Positions 58,743-64,000 of a DNA stretch of 64,000 nt are shown here, in pieces. Within the stretch, counting starts at the first letter, position 1, and the number at the start of each line of letters is the position of its first letter. A model generated the notes under the pieces. It worked only from the letters and a program-made list of their open reading frames with translations. It did no database searches and had not been told where the DNA came from. Location of the stretch: assembly GCA_013397435.1 (NCBI GenBank), contig VZRG01000266.1, positions 331,662-395,661 of the forward strand. The letters run 5' to 3'. The DNA is from Erythrocercus mccallii. Taxonomy: Eukaryota > Chordata > Aves > Passeriformes > Dicruridae. The position numbers and the translations under genes were made by a program.

Positions 58743-61156
58743 AATTTAGTTGAAGACTGTGTATCCTACAACAAACCTAGCAATTAACTCCCTTACTCCT
58801 TAAGAATTTAAATTTTTATACCTGAAGCTTGTATTTTGAGTTTTAAAAGAAGGAACTAATTTGTTTATAACATACGCAGTTTCTGTTTTCAGCAATTGAA
58901 CACAGGCTTCCTTTCAGTCATGACTTGTTTGCTTTTCAAAAAATAAATTTTTCCAAAGAAAATGTGGTTGGCTAGAAGATTTGCTTTTCAATGCTTGAGA
59001 TACTTGGATTTATCTGCAAATGAAAGTATTAGTCTTGATGTAGCTTGTGTGTAGTTCTGCATCAAAATCTCTCGGTTGTTTAATATGACTGACTTTGAGT
59101 ATGTATCTGTTAGCAATTTTAGGACCTACTTCTAAATTCATAATTTGGCATTTTCCTGCTCTTTGGTCTGTGAACTTTTGGGTGTTTATGCAAGGCTGTA
59201 TCTTTCAAACTTAATTATTCAGTGAGCGAGAGGATATGATTTTTCTTTGTGTTTCTTTTCTATTATTTTTATCTGTATCCCTGCACAGGTAGGTGTTTGG
59301 GGTTTTCCTGCTTTCATTTCTCCTGTGCCCTTAACATTTCCTTTCTCCAATCCCTCAGGTCTTTTCTCGTCCCCTCTGTCAGGTTCATAGAATCTGAAGA
59401 CTTAGGTCACAGTTTATGTACTTCAGGAGTTCTACGTCTGTTGCCTGCTGACAGTGGAAATTGCTTGGGATTGTATGATCTGAGTTTGACAGTAGATAGG
59501 CTGTAGTTGAGGTTTGCTGTAGTGGAGTGGAACAATGGTCATCTCTATTTCTGCATTTACCAGAAAGTGGTCTCAATGCGTGTATTGTCTCCTGATCCAT
59601 TCCACCTTACAAATACTGATTTCTTGAGGGCCATCATAATTTTTAAAAATATATTTGTTTCATTTGCTTCACAAAATTCACAGGTGTCTTTTCATCATTT
59701 CAGTGTTGAAGATCTTTCTAAGGTTTATCTTAAGACCACCTGAATACATTAATAACAAAGCTCTATGTTCGCATTTTACAATGATATCTGAAATAGGACG
59801 TAGGTTTAGAAAAAAGAATAAATCATGCTGCATACAAAAAAGGAGTCACTAGGTAAGAGATTTTTCTTGGGAAAAGAAAATTTTAAACTCTTTAAAACAA
59901 TTGACAAAAGCAGTATGCTGAATTTACAGGGTACAATTAGATAAATTTAAATTCTGTAAAATATATCATGTTGATTCTTATTTCTTCTCGCAGTCTGAGT
60001 TCTGCTTATCTGAGTGCATATACTGTAAACAAAAATAACCTTGCAAAGTACACTTGAAAGTGGACCTTGCAACTGAACTTACACCTGCAGTAGCTCCCTT
60101 ATCCAGCAGCAAGTTGCATCTGAGCTACGTTAGCTCAGTGTTCACAGCTTCTTATAAAGTGAAGTGAACTGGACCCTTCATGGTATGTTTTGAGATTTTA
60201 AAATGCTGGTTGGAGCTGTGCTTTTGAATAAGGAAAATAGAAGCAGTTTTATTAGATATGCTCTGCAATCATTCTGCTTCTTCAGGTCCACTCGTGCTAA
60301 CACTTGATTTAGTGGGGGAGGACTGCATGTGAAATAAAACCAACAAACCCACAGCAAATCACCAAACAAATTAGTTCTCTTTGTTCCAGTTCTGTGTGCT
60401 ACTTCGGTTATGTAGTTACATTGTAAGCTGCATTAGGAAACATTCAAACTACAACCCCTCTGCCTGGTGGGACAGATAGGAAGTAGAAGTAAACTAGTTT
60501 TAGATTAAAACCATTTCTAGTTGTTATGGAAGTGTTTGTGGCAACACATACCAAACGAGTTAAATAGGAGAGACTTCATGTCCTCAAATAAAACTTGGGT
60601 ATTGTAATGTTTGGATTCATGTAACAGTTGATTTTGAAATGTTGCAGCTTCCTTAAGAGGTGAAGGCATTTAGTGTTCTAACAGTTCTCACAACTTCCGT
60701 TATTTTATTGCACTACTAATACGTTGATTTAGTATGACCTCAAAGTATTTGAGAAACTGCCATAGGAAGACTGATTCTTATATATTATAAAACAGTAAAA
60801 TCGAGATCTCTCCTAGAAACCTGTTAATGCAAAGAAAGATGGGTGTATAGGGGAATATGATTTTACTCAGCTGTCACAATTCAGGCTTTCCAGGACTAAC
60901 TGGGTACTTGCTACTTAGCGCTGCTGTACAATACAGTGCATGTGCAATCACAGCTGACTGCAGACAGTATTATTGCATTAACTCCACTCTTTGAGGAATA
61001 ATTGTCTGCCAACATCTCCAGGACACAGAATTAAATTATTAAGCAGAGTAATAAAAATATGATGTGTAGGATTTGCTTCTTGGATGCTGGTACAGTGAAT
61101 GCAGGATTTATGCATTTTAATATTTTTTAAAGAAATAACAGACCATTGTATATTCA

Positions 61157-61208
61157 TGTATGATCCTTGCGGATCCCTTCCAACTCAGAATACTCTGTGA
61201 TTCTGTAT
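61157..61208 (+). mobile_element. SINE/CR1-type tail fragment
   Basis: TGATCCTTGCGGATCCCTTC followed by CAACTCAGAATACTCTGTGA is the 3' tail of the same tRNA/CR1 SINE type as at 27.6 kb; the tRNA-like head is absent. Confidence 0.75.
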
Positions 61209-64000
61209 TATCTAGTACATGCCTTAAATGTACAGAAATACAGATAGGAAAACTTGATGTGAAGACATTCGGCTTAACAAAAGCCACCCATTTCACAGAT
61301 GATTTAACTTTGATTAACCTACTCTGCAGCAACAGATTGCTCAGACAACTGGAACTACACTCTACACTGTTATTGCTAGGTGCAGCCTAATTTACAGCAC
61401 TGCTTTTCTTTCTGTCATGCCAAAATATATCACAATTTTGATGTTAACTCAAAGTAAAAATTCAGTGGTTCATTTAATCTGTTTTTAGCATTCATTGGTA
61501 AGACATTTGTTGCTATTAAAGATTGCATAAAAATAGCACCTACTTTACTGCTCAGTTTGTAACCTTAGATCCCCTGATTGCCTGTCAGAAACAACATGGA
61601 GTTAATCCCTTAGCATATTATAATGAATATTCATTGATATGTTGATGTGACATAGAGTCCCATTTCCTGTCTTCATGGCCCTGTGACTTTTCCAGGTCTT
61701 TGCAGCCTTTTTTAAATCTGAAATCATATTTGGTACACTGACAATTGAAGTGGTTCAAAATACCAGTAGATACAGTCAATAATGAATAAGGTGGATGCAG
61801 TTAGGGAGTGCCCTTAAGGTTTCAAATTTAGGTAGCTGACTTGAGATAAATGCAGTGCATGACAGTATCGTGGGTTCTTGACTTACTAGACTGGAACTTC
61901 TTCAGAAATAGTATGGCCAGTGTTTCAGTGTTTTCTGGGTGCTGTATTATTGTTATGCTAATTCCTTGCAATTTCTGGCGTCTGGCCTGCTATTAAATAA
62001 ATTCAAGATGAAGGAGAAAGAGGAAAAGTAATTAAAACAAACATTATTTACCTCGTTTTTTAGTCCAGCAGCTTAATGGTGCCTTTTTTGTGAACTGTGA
62101 GAAAGCTTCTTGGGTTTGGAATAGAAAGCATTCTAGTATTGGATAAAGAGGTCAAGAACTTGTATACATGGGGATTTTTTTGTTTGTTTTTTTTTTCTCC
62201 AGATCCCTTAATAATAAAGTTTGCATGTGACTTCTTTAGAGAGAAGGTTTTAGATTTATGCAGTTACAGATAAATCAGTGAGATGACATGTTCAATTTCA
62301 AGTCTGATACTTTGAGAATATTAAAATAAGTGCTGTATCCTGCATTTAAGTGCAGTAATATCAGCTGGCTGTATGCAGTGAAAGTACTATGAAGGAATTT
62401 AGAGCTCTGTATAATATATGCCATTTATATCTCAAACATTAAAAGGCAGGAGCAATCAACTATATGATCTTTTGAATAAAATATGTAGATTAGAAGGTCA
62501 TATAGCACTAAGGGGTTGACCATCTACATTTGACAGGAATTTGACTCCTGTCACTGAAAATGGTACTTAGAATCAGTGTGGTATGACTAATGGGGGGTTG
62601 GGCTGAAATTTCTAATTTGGGACTTTCAAAGCTAGAATAATGTATCCAGGGTGACCCAAAAGCAAATTTCTAAATTTGAAGGCATCATTTACTTCTGCAA
62701 GATTGATTGGCAGAGCGAAAAAGAGGGAGATATTTATCCAAGTAGCTGTAATTTGAATATGTGATCCCATATGTGTCAAAGTTATGTGTGTTAACTCATA
62801 TTACATTTTTTGATTGATCATTGTTCACACCTGTAGTTATTTGACATTAAGAATTCCCTTCTTTGGAATGGCCACAAGTTATCCAGTTTTCAGGTTAGGA
62901 GTCTGCTGTGCACGCGAATCCATCGAAAAGGGAGCAGTGTCTTTCTGTTTCTTAGTGTGATTATTTTGCCCAAAAAAGCTTTCATTTTTTTAAAGTAGCA
63001 CAAAAGCTGTAATTGGCATGCTTTGTAAGGAAGTGTCAATGTGCAAGAGAGTGGAGATCACTAAGAATTCTTTTACGGGTTCTTTCCCCTTTGCACCACC
63101 GCCTCCTCAGCAGGGTCACTGAGATCACTAGCTTTTCTTGAAATGGCCATTTTCACTGGCAGGTGCATTATACCCTGTATTTTCAGATTGTTTTTCCATT
63201 CTGAATGTTTGGCAGGTTGATTGCTCTGGCTGCATTGACGGAGAAAGGGCTGACAAATGCAGTTGGGCTGGCTGAAAAGACAGTGATTACTGTTTTCCTT
63301 TGTGGCTGATTGAGGCCCTTGAAAGGAAAGATTTTAACCTTCACCATTTGGTTCAAAAGTATGAGCATATATTGAAATCATTCATGCCATTTATCCTAGT
63401 TCTGTAAACTTGTCAGAACATAAAAATCGCTCAATTTCAAGTAATGTAGGATTGGCATACGTCATTATCATTTTGATTAAGTTGGAGTTTGTATTATTGT
63501 GTGCATTATACAGTGTCATTTAAAGCTTTCTTTCCTGCAGGTACAGTTATATTTTTATTGCCTATACTATGGAGTTAGAAAGATTTTCAGACCTCTTTAA
63601 ACCTATCACTATGTGTGTGGTTTGGCAGCTGGTATGGCCTACAAGCTGTATTTTGTTTGCAGGGTAAAGGCTTGTCTGTAGACCTCCTGGAGTGCTGGTA
63701 ATTGCACAGGCTTGCCATTGGGGAAAGACATGATTGGAAGCAGTCAGGCAGAAAAATGTTGTGCCATCCCATTGCCACCTCATAGCAGAGAGACAATCCT
63801 TGCAGTACCATCTGGTTATTGCTATCTAGTCAGCTGGCCTGGCTGCTGGGACCATGGCTTGGCAGCTGCTTCCCATCCCTTGACCACCCCTTTTTTTTTT
63901 TTAGTCTTTTTGTGTGCATGCATGTGGATTTTGTTTTTTTTTTTTACTTTTTGTGTTAGATAACTTTGAACATGGGTCAGGGAGATGGCTGCAACAAACA

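Larger units (their letters stand above)
57515..64000 (+). other. DYNC1I2: DYNC1I2 intron (5' part, runs off the window)
   Basis: At least 6.5 kb. The next exon should start with an Asp/Glu-rich run (human DEEEDDDVV); I found nothing like it up to 64000. The intron contains a CR1 (57862-58742) and a SINE tail (61157-61208), both in sense orientation, and T-rich tracts near 62177-62197 and 63892-63945. Confidence 0.8.

Noticed and set aside
58138..58743. A 201-codon + strand open frame
   Set aside because: It lies inside a decayed CR1 element and crosses deletion joints; not a host gene.
57515..64000. The next DYNC1I2 exon (acidic run before the WD40 domain)
   Set aside because: No Asp/Glu-rich open segment with splice sites is visible; it must lie beyond the window.
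1..64000. A novel multi-gene system, CRISPR array, operon or viral insertion
   Set aside because: The window is explained by three conserved vertebrate genes, their introns and retroelement relics; I saw no regularly spaced repeats, clustered unknown genes or retroviral coding remains.

Overview
The window is ordinary vertebrate nuclear DNA, almost certainly from a bird and probably a songbird. Its genes are split by GT-AG introns, it has two CpG islands in an AT-rich background, and it carries CR1 LINE fragments. It also holds a SINE with a tRNA-Ile-like head joined to a CR1-like tail, the arrangement I recall for TguSINE1 of passerines. There is no bacterial, phage, CRISPR or operon structure.

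Three protein genes lie on the + strand in the order DCAF17 - CYBRD1 - DYNC1I2, the order found on human 2q31.1. (1) 1-8750: the last six coding exons and 3' UTR of DCAF17, a CUL4-DDB1 substrate receptor; the 5' exons are outside the window. (2) 16270-28830: all of CYBRD1, a six-helix ascorbate-dependent ferric reductase, with CpG-island promoter, four coding exons (283 residues, all four heme histidines present) and a 3' UTR with several possible poly(A) sites. (3) 45190-64000: promoter and 5' part of DYNC1I2, the cytoplasmic dynein intermediate chain 2. It includes the N-terminal coiled coil, the two alternatively spliced segments and the exon with the light-chain docking sites; the WD40 exons lie beyond the right edge.

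The intervals 8750-16270 and 28830-45190 are intergenic. I find no gene I can name in them. The second holds a pyrimidine-rich patch (31.6-32.0 kb), an unidentified coding-like frame with its own AATAAA (32.3-32.7 kb), and a near-perfect 30-bp-arm hairpin (39.6 kb). The three genes do unrelated jobs (ubiquitin ligase adaptor, iron/ascorbate redox, microtubule motor); their linkage is old vertebrate synteny and not a functional cluster.

Most notable: a tandem duplication that copies the DCAF17 C-terminus, stop codon and 3' UTR, with divergence confined to one half; an in-frame 54-base alternative acceptor extension in DYNC1I2 that resembles the extension known from its paralogue DYNC1I1; a pair of opposed ZNF143-like sites plus an NRF1 site in the DYNC1I2 island, with an antisense open frame beside it; and the 39.6 kb hairpin. 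I did not find a new multi-gene biological system. Homology calls come from recognising the translated exons against remembered human proteins; no search was run.
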